DNA from: an uncultured Pelagibacteraceae bacterium
GTDB taxonomy: Bacteria > Pseudomonadota > Alphaproteobacteria > Pelagibacterales > Pelagibacteraceae
Direction of reading: 5' to 3'
Assembly: GCA_902586485.1 (NCBI GenBank)
Contig: CACIHO010000008.1
Location: 1 to 37,144 of the forward strand
DNA length: 37,144 bases
Shown here: one piece after another, positions 18,631 through 26,733 of the stretch
Numbering within the stretch: the first letter of the stretch is position 1
Layout of the letters: each line of letters opens with the position of its first letter
Made by a program: the position numbers and the translations under genes
Notes under the pieces: generated by a model
Databases searched by the model: none
Seen by the model: only the letters and a program-made list of their open reading frames with translations
Told to the model about the DNA's origin: nothing

Positions 18631-18906
18631 TTATTGAGCAGGTGGTTTTTCACCCATTTTGTAAATTGCTTTTATTTCATCATTAGATGTATCTCTGACC
18701 ATATTAAACCATTTACGACATCCATGTGCATGGTTCCATCTTTCAAATTGCACACCTTTAATATTTTTTCTCATAAATAAATATTCCGCCCATTCATCAT
18801 CACTTAATTCTGTTGGTTGCTTAGGTCTATCGATATGAGCTTCACCACCAGCTTTAAATTCTTGCTGATCTCGTTCTCCACAGTATGGACAGTTTATTAA
18901 AAACAT
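18631..18906 (-). CDS. soxD: sarcosine oxidase delta subunit
   Basis: 91 residues. The small zinc-binding subunit of heterotetrameric sarcosine oxidase. The four expected zinc ligands are all present at the expected places: C6 and C9 in NCPYCGERD, then H59 and C63 in NHAHGCRKWFN. The region between is typical (GGEAHIDRP, DDEWAEYLFMRKN). Its ATG overlaps the soxB TAA by one base and soxA begins immediately after its stop, as in other soxBDAG operons. Confidence 0.95.
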   Translation of the reverse strand: MFLINCPYCGERDQQEFKAGGEAHIDRPKQPTELSDDEWAEYLFMRKNIKGVQFERWNHAHGCRKWFNMVRDTSNDEIKAIYKMGEKPPAQ

Positions 18907-20159
18907 TAATGAGCAACCGCTGCAGCCCCATGTTCATCAACAAGGTCTCCACTTACAAATCTATTTAAATTAAATGCAGCATTAAGTTTGTGTGGTTCAT
19001 CATTTGCAATAGTATGTGCAAACAAATCTCCAGATCCAGGAGTTGCTTTAAATCCTCCAGTACCCCAACCACAATTAAAGTATAATCCTTTAATTGAGGT
19101 TTTACTTAAAATTGGACTAGCGTCAGGACAAATATCTACTATTCCTCCCCATTGTCTTAACATTCTCATTCTACTAAAAATTGGATATAATTCTAAAATT
19201 GCATTTAATGTTCCTTCAACTATTTGATGACTTCCTTTTTGAGTGTAAGAAACATAATCATCTGTTCCAGCACCAATGACCAATTCTCCTTTATCAGATT
19301 GACTGACATATGCATGTACGGCATTAGACATAACAACAGTATCAATAATTGGTTTTACTGGCTCAGAAACTAAAGCTTGTAAAGGTTTGCTTTCAAGTGG
19401 AAGTCTTAGACCCGCCATATTAGCTATGACGCTAGAATGACCAGCTGCAACAACACCAACTTTTTTAGTTTTTATAAATCCCTTTGTTGTTTCTATTCCT
19501 TCCACACTATCTCCATTTCTTTTTATTCCTTTAACTTCACAATTTTGAATAATATCAACACCCATTGCATCAGCTGCTCTAGCATATCCCCAAGCAACTG
19601 CGTCGTGTCTTGCTGTACCAGCTCTACGTTGTAAAGTTCCTCCTAAAACAGGGTATCTAATATCTGGTGATGTATTTATAATTGGACAAAATTTTTTAAC
19701 TTCTTCTGTACTCAAGTAGACCGCATCAATTCCATTTAGTCTATTAGCATGAGTTCGTCTTTTTAAATCTCTAACATCTTGTAAATTATGAGCGAGGTTC
19801 ATTACACCTCTTTGACTAAACATTACATTATAGTTTAGTTCTTGAGATAAACCTTCCCAAATTTTTAATGCATGATCATATAATCCTGCACTGGCGTCCC
19901 ATAAATAGTTTGATCTAATAATTGTAGTATTTCTTCCGGTATTTCCTCCACCAATCCAACCTTTCTCGACTACAGCAATATTATTCATATTGTGTTTTTT
20001 TGCTAAATAGTAGGCTGTTGCTAATCCGTGGCCACCACCACCAACAATAACTGCATCGTACTCTTTTTTAGGAGCAGGATCTCTCCACGCTCTTTGCCAA
20101 TTTTCATGATATGAAAGAGCATTTTTGATTAACGAAAATACTGAGTACTTATTTCTCAT
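18906..20159 (-). CDS. soxB: sarcosine oxidase beta subunit
   Basis: 417 residues, the catalytic flavoprotein that oxidises sarcosine to an imine. The FAD-binding Rossmann motif is [18 protein letters not shown] (about 36-53), with [13 protein letters not shown] next. RHDAVAW contains H185, which aligns with the histidine that carries covalent FMN in characterised enzymes. The C-terminal [15 protein letters not shown] is the family's sarcosine/flavin-closing motif. It is the first gene of soxBDAG, reading away from tRNA-Ser. Together the four subunits give glycine, H2O2 and 5,10-methylene-THF from sarcosine. A related substrate such as dimethylglycine cannot be excluded. Confidence 0.96.
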   Translation of the reverse strand: MRNKYSVFSLIKNALSYHENWQRAWRDPAPKKEYDAVIVGGGGHGLATAYYLAKKHNMNNIAVVEKGWIGGGNTGRNTTIIRSNYLWDASAGLYDHALKIWEGLSQELNYNVMFSQRGVMNLAHNLQDVRDLKRRTHANRLNGIDAVYLSTEEVKKFCPIINTSPDIRYPVLGGTLQRRAGTARHDAVAWGYARAADAMGVDIIQNCEVKGIKRNGDSVEGIETTKGFIKTKKVGVVAAGHSSVIANMAGLRLPLESKPLQALVSEPVKPIIDTVVMSNAVHAYVSQSDKGELVIGAGTDDYVSYTQKGSHQIVEGTLNAILELYPIFSRMRMLRQWGGIVDICPDASPILSKTSIKGLYFNCGWGTGGFKATPGSGDLFAHTIANDEPHKLNAAFNLNRFVSGDLVDEHGAAAVAH

Positions 20160-20185
20160 AATAATTGAATAATTACTTTATATAT

Positions 20186-20199
20186 ATTGAATTTTCAAT
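20186..20199. promoter_or_regulatory. perfect inverted repeat upstream of soxB
   Basis: ATTGAA-TT-TTCAAT is a perfect 6-bp inverted repeat with a 2-bp centre. It begins 27 bp before the soxB start and also overlaps the probable -35 region of the tRNA-Ser promoter. Its size and symmetry suit a dimeric regulator site. In DNA this AT-rich a chance palindrome is possible. Confidence 0.3.
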
Positions 20200-20214
20200 A
20201 CAATCGCTTAATAC
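20187..20214 (+). promoter_or_regulatory. candidate promoter of tRNA-Ser
   Basis: TTGAAT (20187-20192) and TAATAC (20209-20214) are spaced by 16 nt and lie 12 bp before the mature tRNA 5' end, a suitable distance for a short leader. The hexamers match the vegetative consensus only partly, so this is a candidate. The remaining part of the 67-bp gap (20160-20226) must also hold the soxB promoter on the other strand. Confidence 0.35.
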
Positions 20215-20226
20215 ACAATGTCATAC

Positions 20227-20318
20227 GGAAGAGTGGGTGAGAGGCTTAAACCAGTCGTTTGCTAAATGACCGTGCGAGGAAACTTGTACCGAGGGTTCGA
20301 ATCCCTCCTCTTCCGCCA
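20227..20318 (+). tRNA. tRNA-Ser (anticodon GCU)
   Basis: A 92-nt class II tRNA. The acceptor stem GGAAGAG pairs with CTCTTCC before the discriminator G, and the CCA end is encoded (20316-20318). The anticodon stem GTCGT/ATGAC closes a 7-nt loop TTGCTAA, so the anticodon is GCT, reading AGC/AGU serine codons. A long variable arm and a T arm with GGTTCGAATCC follow. The lytic transglycosylase gene on the other strand stops on the base after the CCA. Confidence 0.98.
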
Positions 20319-22544
20319 CTAAAATAGAGGTTGATCTTTAAAAAAGTTTTTCATAGGTACAGGTCGTTGTTCCAAAATATATCTATAGACATTATAATTT
20401 TCCATTACACGCTGTACGTAATTTCTTGTTTCTCTAAATTTTATTAATTCAACCCAATCAATATAATCAACTTGCTTTTTCTGTGGATCTTTATTTATTT
20501 TTTTCCAATATTTAACTCTGTTGGGTCCAGCATTATACGCAGCGACTGCAAAAGGGTATGCACCATCATATTGTAGAATTAAACCTGCAATATAATGTGA
20601 GCCTAAATTAATATTATATTCTGGATCAGTGGTTAATCTTGATTTTGAATAAGGAAGTTTGGCTTGTTTTGAAACTAATTTTGCTGTGTACGGCATCAAT
20701 TGCATTAACCCTTTTGCACCAGCATGACTATTAGCTTCTAAATCAAATTCACTTTCTTGTCTAATTATAGATAAGATCAAAGCACTTTCTGGAATTTTTC
20801 TTTTATTAATATATTTAGGAGTGCTAATTATTGGATAATTGTATTTATTATGAAATCTTTTTTGATAAGACGCAATTTTTGAAACCTGAATTGCAAAGTC
20901 ATATCTATTAATACTTGTAGCTAATTCTGCAGCCAAAACCTCACTACCTTTTGCTATATTATCATTAGCTAAATGTCTTAAAATATGTTTTGTATATTTA
21001 TCTTTCTTTAATTCATCTAGAAGATAAGAAATTTTTACAAGCTCTTTATTAAAAAATTGAATTCTGTATTTTGGATCTATTGCCATATCTTTTTCTAACT
21101 CAAATTTTCCATTTGGATTTAATTTTAAAAAAGCTAGCTGACCATAGTAAGTAGTAAGATATTTTGTGGCTTCTCTGTACCATTTATTTGATTGCTCTCT
21201 TTCACCTATTTTCTCATATGTTCTTCCAAGCCAATAGGCACCTCTAGACAAGCTTATTGGATAACTAACATTTTCATAAAAATTTTTGAAATGATCTTTA
21301 GCAGTTATTGGATCATTTAAAAAACTTAAAGCTATCCATCCACTCATCCATTCAGCAGCTGCATATTCAGATCCTTTAGTCATTCCATGATTGCTTGAAA
21401 TTTTATATGAAATTTCATATTTCTTTTTATAAAGCAATGCTCTTGAGATAATTTCTCTTTCTTTCCACCATTTGTCTGGCCTAACTAAATACTCTTTATC
21501 ATTTCTTATTTTCAATAAGATTTCCGTTGAAGAATCTACACGTCCTTTTTTTCTTCTCCATTTCAATCGATCATAGTTTAATCCAGCATCATTCTTAAAT
21601 TTTTGAGGAACATTTGCTATGGCTTGGTCAACCCCATAACCTTTGCTCATTAAAAGATGTCTTGCATTATATAAAAGTTCGTAATCTTTTGGCAGATACC
21701 TTATCAATCTTCTTAAATCCCAATGATCCCCGTTCCAAGCTAAATAATCAGCTCGTTTAATATAGTCATCTGTATTTAAATATTTTTTATATTTTTTTCT
21801 AAAATATTTTAATTCATTTTTAGACAAATCTGATGTGACCCAACCTTCTTTAATTAATTTTGTACCTTTATTTTTGTCCCCAATTAAAATATGACTTTCT
21901 CCAAGTATCATTTTTCCATAACCACTTAATGGATCATTTTCTCCAAACCATTTTATTATTTTTTTAGGTGAAACACTTTCTGTGGATAATTTATGCTCAG
22001 CAAGATATTTAACTCTGCTTATTCTAGGATAATCTGAATTTTTATTTAAAAAAACTTGATAATCGTAAAAGGAAGCTTGATTACCAGAGGTTAAAAGGTG
22101 TCTCCATTGTATAAAATTATAAATTGACTTATCTTTTGCTTTTTTTGCAATTTTTAGTGCAGATGACCATTTACTTTTCTGCATTTCTGAAATGGCTTTT
22201 TTAGCTAACCCGAAGTCTCTTTTACTATAATATCTTGAAATCTTTATATTCATTGCTGAGCTAATGCCAGCCACAGTCGGTTTTTTCTTCGGTATTTTAA
22301 AACTTAATTTTTTTTGTTTTAAAACCAACTCTTTTTTAACAATTACTTCTTCGATTTTAATTTCTTTGGTTTTCGTTGGCTTCTTTAATGGCTTAAGGAT
22401 ATTTATAGATATTTTCTTTTGAATTTCTTCTTTACTTAAAGCAGGTTTTTTTAAAGGTACAATTGAATTGATTTCAGCAAAGAGATTATTTGAAAATATT
22501 AATATTGATACGGTGAAACCTAAAAATAATATTTTTTTGAGCAT
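20319..22544 (-). CDS. slt: soluble lytic murein transglycosylase (Slt family)
   Basis: 741 residues. A Sec signal peptide covers about residues 1-24 (MLKK, then a hydrophobic core, ending LFAE), followed by a Lys/Pro-rich low-complexity stretch with repeated PLKKP-like motifs (about 30-90). A long helical superhelix region (about 100-570) leads to the C-terminal SLT lysozyme-like domain. The catalytic glutamate is E597 in IIRQESEFD, followed by SHAGAKGLMQLMP and AVAAYNAGPNRV, the standard GLMQ and AYNAG motifs. It cleaves peptidoglycan glycan strands in the periplasm. The gene diverges from dapA and ends against tRNA-Ser. Confidence 0.94.
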   Translation of the reverse strand: MLKKILFLGFTVSILIFSNNLFAEINSIVPLKKPALSKEEIQKKISINILKPLKKPTKTKEIKIEEVIVKKELVLKQKKLSFKIPKKKPTVAGISSAMNIKISRYYSKRDFGLAKKAISEMQKSKWSSALKIAKKAKDKSIYNFIQWRHLLTSGNQASFYDYQVFLNKNSDYPRISRVKYLAEHKLSTESVSPKKIIKWFGENDPLSGYGKMILGESHILIGDKNKGTKLIKEGWVTSDLSKNELKYFRKKYKKYLNTDDYIKRADYLAWNGDHWDLRRLIRYLPKDYELLYNARHLLMSKGYGVDQAIANVPQKFKNDAGLNYDRLKWRRKKGRVDSSTEILLKIRNDKEYLVRPDKWWKEREIISRALLYKKKYEISYKISSNHGMTKGSEYAAAEWMSGWIALSFLNDPITAKDHFKNFYENVSYPISLSRGAYWLGRTYEKIGEREQSNKWYREATKYLTTYYGQLAFLKLNPNGKFELEKDMAIDPKYRIQFFNKELVKISYLLDELKKDKYTKHILRHLANDNIAKGSEVLAAELATSINRYDFAIQVSKIASYQKRFHNKYNYPIISTPKYINKRKIPESALILSIIRQESEFDLEANSHAGAKGLMQLMPYTAKLVSKQAKLPYSKSRLTTDPEYNINLGSHYIAGLILQYDGAYPFAVAAYNAGPNRVKYWKKINKDPQKKQVDYIDWVELIKFRETRNYVQRVMENYNVYRYILEQRPVPMKNFFKDQPLF

Positions 22545-22573
22545 AATCTTTTAGTACATGAATCTTTAAACTA

Positions 22574-22582
22574 TGTTATAAG
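22574..22582 (+). promoter_or_regulatory. candidate extended -10 promoter of dapA, near-leaderless
   Basis: TG-T-TATAAG forms an extended -10 element (TGnTATAAt-like) ending 5 nt before the dapA ATG at 22588. Transcription would then begin at or very near the start codon. No Shine-Dalgarno-like purine tract is visible in the gap, which fits a leaderless message. No good -35 hexamer is seen, as expected for an extended -10 promoter. Confidence 0.4.
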
Positions 22583-22587
22583 TATTT

Positions 22588-23469
22588 ATGTTCAAAGGAT
22601 CAAATGTTGCTTTAATTACACCATTTAAAAATAATGGTCTAGATGAGGAAGCATATATAAAATTAATCCATTTCCACATTGATAATGGCACCAACGGTCT
22701 TGTTCCAGCGGGTACAACAGGTGAATCTCCTACTTTAAGTCATGATGAGCATCAAAGAGTAATAGATTTATGCATAAAAGAAAGTAATGGAAAAATTCCA
22801 GTTATTGCTGGTACAGGTTCCAACTCAACAGAGGAGGCGATTTCTTTAACCACACATGCAGAAAAAGCAGGAGCTAACGGTGCTTTGATAGTTACACCTT
22901 ATTACAATAAACCAACCCAAGAAGGTTTGTATCAACATTATAAAGCGATCAATGATAAGTGTGGTATTCCAATTATAATTTATAATATTCCTGGCAGATC
23001 TGTTATTGATATGTCGGTTGACACAATGGCCAGACTGTATGAATTAAAAAATATAGTAGGCGTTAAAGATGCAACAGGTGATTTAGATAGAGTTAATCAA
23101 ACACTTGAAAAGATGGGTAAAGATTTTATTCAATTAACAGGTAATGATGATAATGCTTTTGAATTTAATAAACGTGGTGGTGTGGGTACCATCAGTGTAA
23201 CAGCAAATATTGCACCTAAACTTTGTTCAGATTTTCAAAATTTCTCTAAATTAAACACAGATAACGATATGAAAGAAGCAGAAAGATTAGATAAAATATT
23301 ACAACCAGTTCATCACTCAATGTTTGTTGAGAGCAATCCTAGTCCTGTAAAATATGCTGCAAAACTCTTAGGACTTTGTGATGATAATGTAAGACTACCA
23401 CTTGTTACAGTAACAGAGACAACAAAAGAAATTGTAAAAAAAGCTCTTCAGTCTGCTAAGTTAATTTAA
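22588..23469 (+). CDS. dapA: 4-hydroxy-tetrahydrodipicolinate synthase
   Basis: 293 residues, the standard length. It condenses pyruvate with aspartate semialdehyde, opening the lysine/diaminopimelate pathway. Visible: the [10 protein letters not shown] motif (T43, T44), Y132 in IYNIPGR, and the Schiff-base lysine K160 in GVKDATGD. It is the first gene of a long plus-strand run. Its TAA overlaps the ATG of an 8-codon mini-ORF leading to smpB. Neighbouring slt acts on the peptidoglycan that this pathway supplies with diaminopimelate. Confidence 0.96.
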   Translation: MFKGSNVALITPFKNNGLDEEAYIKLIHFHIDNGTNGLVPAGTTGESPTLSHDEHQRVIDLCIKESNGKIPVIAGTGSNSTEEAISLTTHAEKAGANGALIVTPYYNKPTQEGLYQHYKAINDKCGIPIIIYNIPGRSVIDMSVDTMARLYELKNIVGVKDATGDLDRVNQTLEKMGKDFIQLTGNDDNAFEFNKRGGVGTISVTANIAPKLCSDFQNFSKLNTDNDMKEAERLDKILQPVHHSMFVESNPSPVKYAAKLLGLCDDNVRLPLVTVTETTKEIVKKALQSAKLI

Positions 23470-23495
23470 TGAACAAAAAACCAATCCTGGTTTGA
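23469..23495 (+). other. 8-codon mini-ORF between dapA and smpB
   Basis: ATG at 23469, overlapping the dapA TAA, encodes MNKKPILV and stops at a TGA (23493-23495) that overlaps the TTG start of smpB by two bases. The peptide looks like the lysine-rich beginning of an SmpB protein. Either it is a translational coupler, or the frame has been broken by loss of one base and is the true smpB N-terminus. Confidence 0.45.
23478..23493 (+). promoter_or_regulatory. perfect hairpin covering the smpB start region
   Basis: AAACCA (23478-23483), loop ATCC, TGGTTT (23488-23493): a perfect 6-bp stem whose right arm includes the first two bases of the smpB TTG codon. It lacks a downstream U-run, so it is not a usual terminator. 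Formed in mRNA it would hide the smpB start until ribosomes translating the mini-ORF open it. Confidence 0.4.
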
Positions 23496-23938
23496 AAATC
23501 ATTTGTTTAAACAGAAAAGCTAGTTTTAACTATTTTTTTGAAGATCTTTTTGAAGCTGGAATTGTTTTAAAGGGATCTGAGATAAAATCAGTAAGAGATG
23601 GCAAAGTAAATATTGCTGAGTCATATGCTGTTGAAAAGGGGGGTGAAATTATTTTAATTAATTCACACATAGCACCATACAAGCAAGCCAGTTACTCTAA
23701 TCATAACCCAACAGATGATAGAAAATTGCTTCTTAATAAAAAAGAAATAAATAAATTAATAGGTAAAATGCAAAGAGATGGCTTCACATTAGTTCCAACA
23801 AAAATGTATTTTAAAAAAGGAAAAGCTAAAATAGAATTAGCAGTTGCTAAAGGAAAAAAGCAATATGATAAAAGAGCAACAAAAAAAAGTAGAGATTGGA
23901 ATCGTGAAAAGGCAAGATATATTAGAAAATCAAGTTAA
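23492..23938 (+). CDS. smpB: SsrA (tmRNA)-binding protein
   Basis: 148 residues, slightly short at the N-terminus. SmpB delivers tmRNA to stalled ribosomes. Family landmarks: [21 protein letters not shown] (core NRKASFNYF), [29 protein letters not shown], and the C-terminal [18 protein letters not shown] tail, whose DKR and DWNRE elements are typical. The only in-frame start is a TTG at 23492, right at the conserved domain. A one-base insertion in the preceding TTT would join the upstream mini-ORF and give [12 protein letters not shown], a normal SmpB opening. The end overlaps folK. Confidence 0.92.
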   Translation: MKIICLNRKASFNYFFEDLFEAGIVLKGSEIKSVRDGKVNIAESYAVEKGGEIILINSHIAPYKQASYSNHNPTDDRKLLLNKKEINKLIGKMQRDGFTLVPTKMYFKKGKAKIELAVAKGKKQYDKRATKKSRDWNREKARYIRKSS

Positions 23939-24422
23939 AATTGTTTTTTTAGGAATAGGTTCAAATTTAGGTATAAGAAAAAGAAATATAGAAAAAGCAA
24001 AATTTTTATTATCAGAACATAACTTAGATTTTCTCTCGGTATCTAGTTATTATGAAACCCCTTCCTGGCCTAATCCACAAAAACCCAAGTTCTTAAATAT
24101 AATTTTAAAATTAAAATGTTATTACAGTCCTCAAGAATTATTAAAAATATGTAAATCAATAGAAAATCAATTAGGTAGAAAAAAAGCAAAAAAAAACGCT
24201 CCACGCACTTGTGATTTAGATATAATTGATTTTAATAAATTAGTATCAAAAAAAAATTCTAAAATTAATTTACCTCACAAAATGATGCACAAAAGAAACT
24301 TTGTATTATTTCCATTATTCGAGATCCAAAAGAATTGGATCCATCCAGATAAACAAATTGATGTTAAAACCTTGATTTCTCTACTTCCTGATAGAGACAT
24401 TAGATCTATTAAACAAATTTGA
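23904..24422 (+). CDS. folK: 2-amino-4-hydroxy-6-hydroxymethyldihydropteridine pyrophosphokinase
   Basis: HPPK transfers pyrophosphate from ATP to the pterin alcohol in folate synthesis. Visible: [18 protein letters not shown] at the N-terminus, [18 protein letters not shown], and the catalytic-loop region [21 protein letters not shown], including the R-TCDLDI motif, plus [16 protein letters not shown]. No ATG lies near the domain start. A GTG at 23904 gives 172 residues with a short leader and a 35-nt overlap with smpB; the in-frame ATGs further upstream (23844, 23865) would overlap smpB far more. The start is therefore uncertain, the identity is not. Confidence 0.93.
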   Translation: MKRQDILENQVKIVFLGIGSNLGIRKRNIEKAKFLLSEHNLDFLSVSSYYETPSWPNPQKPKFLNIILKLKCYYSPQELLKICKSIENQLGRKKAKKNAPRTCDLDIIDFNKLVSKKNSKINLPHKMMHKRNFVLFPLFEIQKNWIHPDKQIDVKTLISLLPDRDIRSIKQI

Positions 24423-24427
24423 TTTAG

Positions 24428-24436
24428 TGGTATAAT
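24428..24436 (+). promoter_or_regulatory. candidate extended -10 promoter of rel/spoT, near-leaderless
   Basis: TG-G-TATAAT is a perfect extended -10 element ending 7 nt before the ATG at 24444, so the expected transcription start is at or just before the start codon. A weak TTAAAC lies 16 nt upstream of the TATAAT. There is no Shine-Dalgarno-like tract in the 7-nt gap. Confidence 0.5.
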
Positions 24437-24443
24437 ATCAATT

Positions 24444-26189
24444 ATGCTTAATTCAAATGAACTTATAAATAAAGTTAAAAATTATAATAAATTTCTAAAT
24501 CCTGAAAAATTGGATAAAGCATATAATTTTGCCGTAAATGCACACAAGAGTCAAAAAAGAGCTTCGGGTGATCCTTATTCAGTTCACCCAATTGAGGTTG
24601 CAAATATTTTAACTGAATTAAAATTAGACAGCGCTACAATTACAACTGGTCTATTGCATGATACTATAGAAGATACTTTTGCAACTTATGAGACAATCAA
24701 ACAAGAATTTGGAGATGAGGTTGCTGATTTAGTTGACGGTGTAACTAAAATTTCAGCATTTGAAAATTCAGCTGGTGCCAATTCTAAAGTTGAGAATTTC
24801 AGAAAATTAATTTTAGCAACATCAAAAGATATTAGAGTTTTGTTAGTTAAAATTGCTGATCGACTACATAATATGAGGACCATTAAAGCGATTACAAAAG
24901 CAGACAAAAGAAAAAGGATAGCTCAAGAAACTATGGAAATTTATGCGCCATTAGCTGATAGAATGGGTATGCATAGAATAAGAGATGAGTTAGAGGATTT
25001 ATCTTTTGAAATTTTAAATAATGACGCAAGAAAATTAATAAAAAAAAGACTTGATGAAATAAAATTAGATAGAAAAGATTTATTTGAAGAACAATCTTTT
25101 GAGTTAAGTGAAATATTAAATGATAATAAAATTAATGCCGAGATTCACGGTAGAGAAAAAACACCCTTTTCAATTTGGAGAAAAGTCCAAAAAAAAAGGG
25201 TTTCACTTGAGCAAATAACAGACATTATTGGATTTAGGATAATTTTAAAAAATGTTGACGATTGTTATAAAACTCTTGGAATATTTCATAAAAAATGGAA
25301 TTGTATACCAGGAAAATTTAAGGATTATATTTCATCTCCAAAAATAAATGGGTACAAATCTATTCATACTTCTGTAATTGGTTCAAATAAAAAACCAATA
25401 GAAATTCAAATTAGAACACACGAAATGCATGAATTTGCAGAAAGAGGTATAGCATCTCATTGGCAGTATAAATCTTCTGAAAATTTTAATTCTTTAAGCT
25501 GGAAAGAGTATGATTGGTTAAAAGATCTTGTTGAGATTATAGAAAAAAATGAAAACCCTGAAGACTCATATGAATATACAAAACTACAAATGTTTCAAGA
25601 AAACGTATTTTGTTTCACGCCAAAAGGCTCAGTAATAAAATTACCTAAAGACGCAACAGCTATAGATTTTGCATATGCTGTTCATACTAAAATTGGTAAT
25701 TCAGCAGTTGGTTGCGAAATTAATGGAAACAAAAACGAACTTCAAACTATTTTAAGAAATGGTGATCGTGTAAATATTATAACATCTAAAAATAATTCAC
25801 CATCACTTCATTGGATACCAACAACTAAAACAGGTAAAGCTCGAGCAGCAATAAGAAGATATTGGCATGATAAAGGAGAGCAAAAAGAGGAAAAAACAAA
25901 AAAATACAATACCACTTTATGGATGTCACTACCTGATAAGCCAGGGCAATTAGGAGATATAAGCTCACTAATTGGAAGTCACAAATTAAATATATCAAGT
26001 TTAGAAATGGTTGGTAAAAATCCCAATTATATTAATTTTAAATTTAAATTAATTATTAGAAACCTTAAGAATTTCACTAATTTTATTGCAGAGCTAAAAC
26101 AAAAGAGTATAAAATTTAAGATAATTAGACACGAAGAAAAAAGAAATGCTTTCACACAAAAAATCCTTAAATATTTTAAAAAAAACTAA
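24444..26189 (+). CDS. rel: RelA/SpoT homolog, (p)ppGpp synthetase/hydrolase, compact form
   Basis: 581 residues, against roughly 700-750 for most long RSH proteins. Order: HD hydrolase domain (about 25-150) with H48, H72-D73 in LLHDTIEDT and IADRLHNMRT; synthetase domain (about 235-345) with GREKTPFSIWRK, GKFKDYISSPK, NGYKSIHT and EIQIRT; TGS domain (about 387-448) with FTPKGSVIKLP; ACT domain (about 490-565) with LPDKPGQLGDIS. Only about 40 residues separate TGS and ACT, so the usual helical and conserved-cysteine/RIS region is missing. Hydrolase and synthetase motifs both look intact, suggesting a bifunctional enzyme. The 3' end overlaps pyrE by 44 nt. Confidence 0.92.
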   Translation: MLNSNELINKVKNYNKFLNPEKLDKAYNFAVNAHKSQKRASGDPYSVHPIEVANILTELKLDSATITTGLLHDTIEDTFATYETIKQEFGDEVADLVDGVTKISAFENSAGANSKVENFRKLILATSKDIRVLLVKIADRLHNMRTIKAITKADKRKRIAQETMEIYAPLADRMGMHRIRDELEDLSFEILNNDARKLIKKRLDEIKLDRKDLFEEQSFELSEILNDNKINAEIHGREKTPFSIWRKVQKKRVSLEQITDIIGFRIILKNVDDCYKTLGIFHKKWNCIPGKFKDYISSPKINGYKSIHTSVIGSNKKPIEIQIRTHEMHEFAERGIASHWQYKSSENFNSLSWKEYDWLKDLVEIIEKNENPEDSYEYTKLQMFQENVFCFTPKGSVIKLPKDATAIDFAYAVHTKIGNSAVGCEINGNKNELQTILRNGDRVNIITSKNNSPSLHWIPTTKTGKARAAIRRYWHDKGEQKEEKTKKYNTTLWMSLPDKPGQLGDISSLIGSHKLNISSLEMVGKNPNYINFKFKLIIRNLKNFTNFIAELKQKSIKFKIIRHEEKRNAFTQKILKYFKKN

Positions 26190-26733
26190 TGCATTATTAG
26201 AAGGTCACTTTGTTCTATCCTCAGGTCTACATTCTTCTAAATATATTCAGTGTGCAAAACTTTTAAGTTTCCCTAATTTAGCTGATAAAATTTGTAAATC
26301 TTTAGCTAATAAAATTAAAAAAAAATTTAAAAAAATTGATTTAATACTAGCTCCTGCTATGGGAGGAGTAATAATAGGATATGAAATAGGCAAATTGCTA
26401 AAAAAAGAAACAATTTTTTGTGAAAGGGTAAATGGCAAATTTGCCCTTAGAAGAGGATTCAATATTAAAAAAGATGCAAGAGTTTTAATTATAGAAGATG
26501 TAATCACTACAGGAAAATCAAGTTTAGAGTGTGTAAAGTTAATTAAAAAATCAAAAGCAAAATTAATTGGATTTGCATCTATAATTGATCGATCAACCAA
26601 ACAATCTTTAAAATTAAAAACTAGAATAACATCTCATTTAAAAATAGATGTTCCAACTTTTAAAGCAAATAAATTACCACCAGAACTTAAATCAATACCA
26701 ATAACAACCCCAGGAAGCAGATTTATTAAGTGA
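26146..26733 (+). CDS. pyrE: orotate phosphoribosyltransferase
   Basis: 195 residues. It joins orotate to PRPP to form OMP. The N-terminal ALLEGHFVLSSGLHS and YIQCAKLL motifs are those of the alphaproteobacterial-type PyrE, and the PRPP-binding loop is VLIIEDVITTGKSS. RGF and lysines of the flexible loop are present (CERVNGKFALRRGF). The ATG at 26146 fits family length and lies 44 nt inside the rel gene; the ATG at 26189 is out of frame and stops after three codons. The stop overlaps the GTG of pdxJ. Confidence 0.95.
   Translation: MLSHKKSLNILKKTNALLEGHFVLSSGLHSSKYIQCAKLLSFPNLADKICKSLANKIKKKFKKIDLILAPAMGGVIIGYEIGKLLKKETIFCERVNGKFALRRGFNIKKDARVLIIEDVITTGKSSLECVKLIKKSKAKLIGFASIIDRSTKQSLKLKTRITSHLKIDVPTFKANKLPPELKSIPITTPGSRFIK

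Noticed and set aside
18630..18653. Upstream ATG for soxA at 18653
   Set aside because: Would overlap soxD by 21-23 nt and add eight unmatched residues; the ATG at 18629 sits just after the soxD stop.
23478..23493. Intrinsic terminator between dapA and smpB
   Set aside because: The hairpin is followed by GAAAATC, not a U-run, and it overlaps the smpB start, so a translational role is more likely than termination.
26247..26600. 117-codon open frame antisense to pyrE
   Set aside because: Contained within pyrE, no motifs, hydrophobic low-complexity translation typical of a complement of lysine-rich coding sequence.
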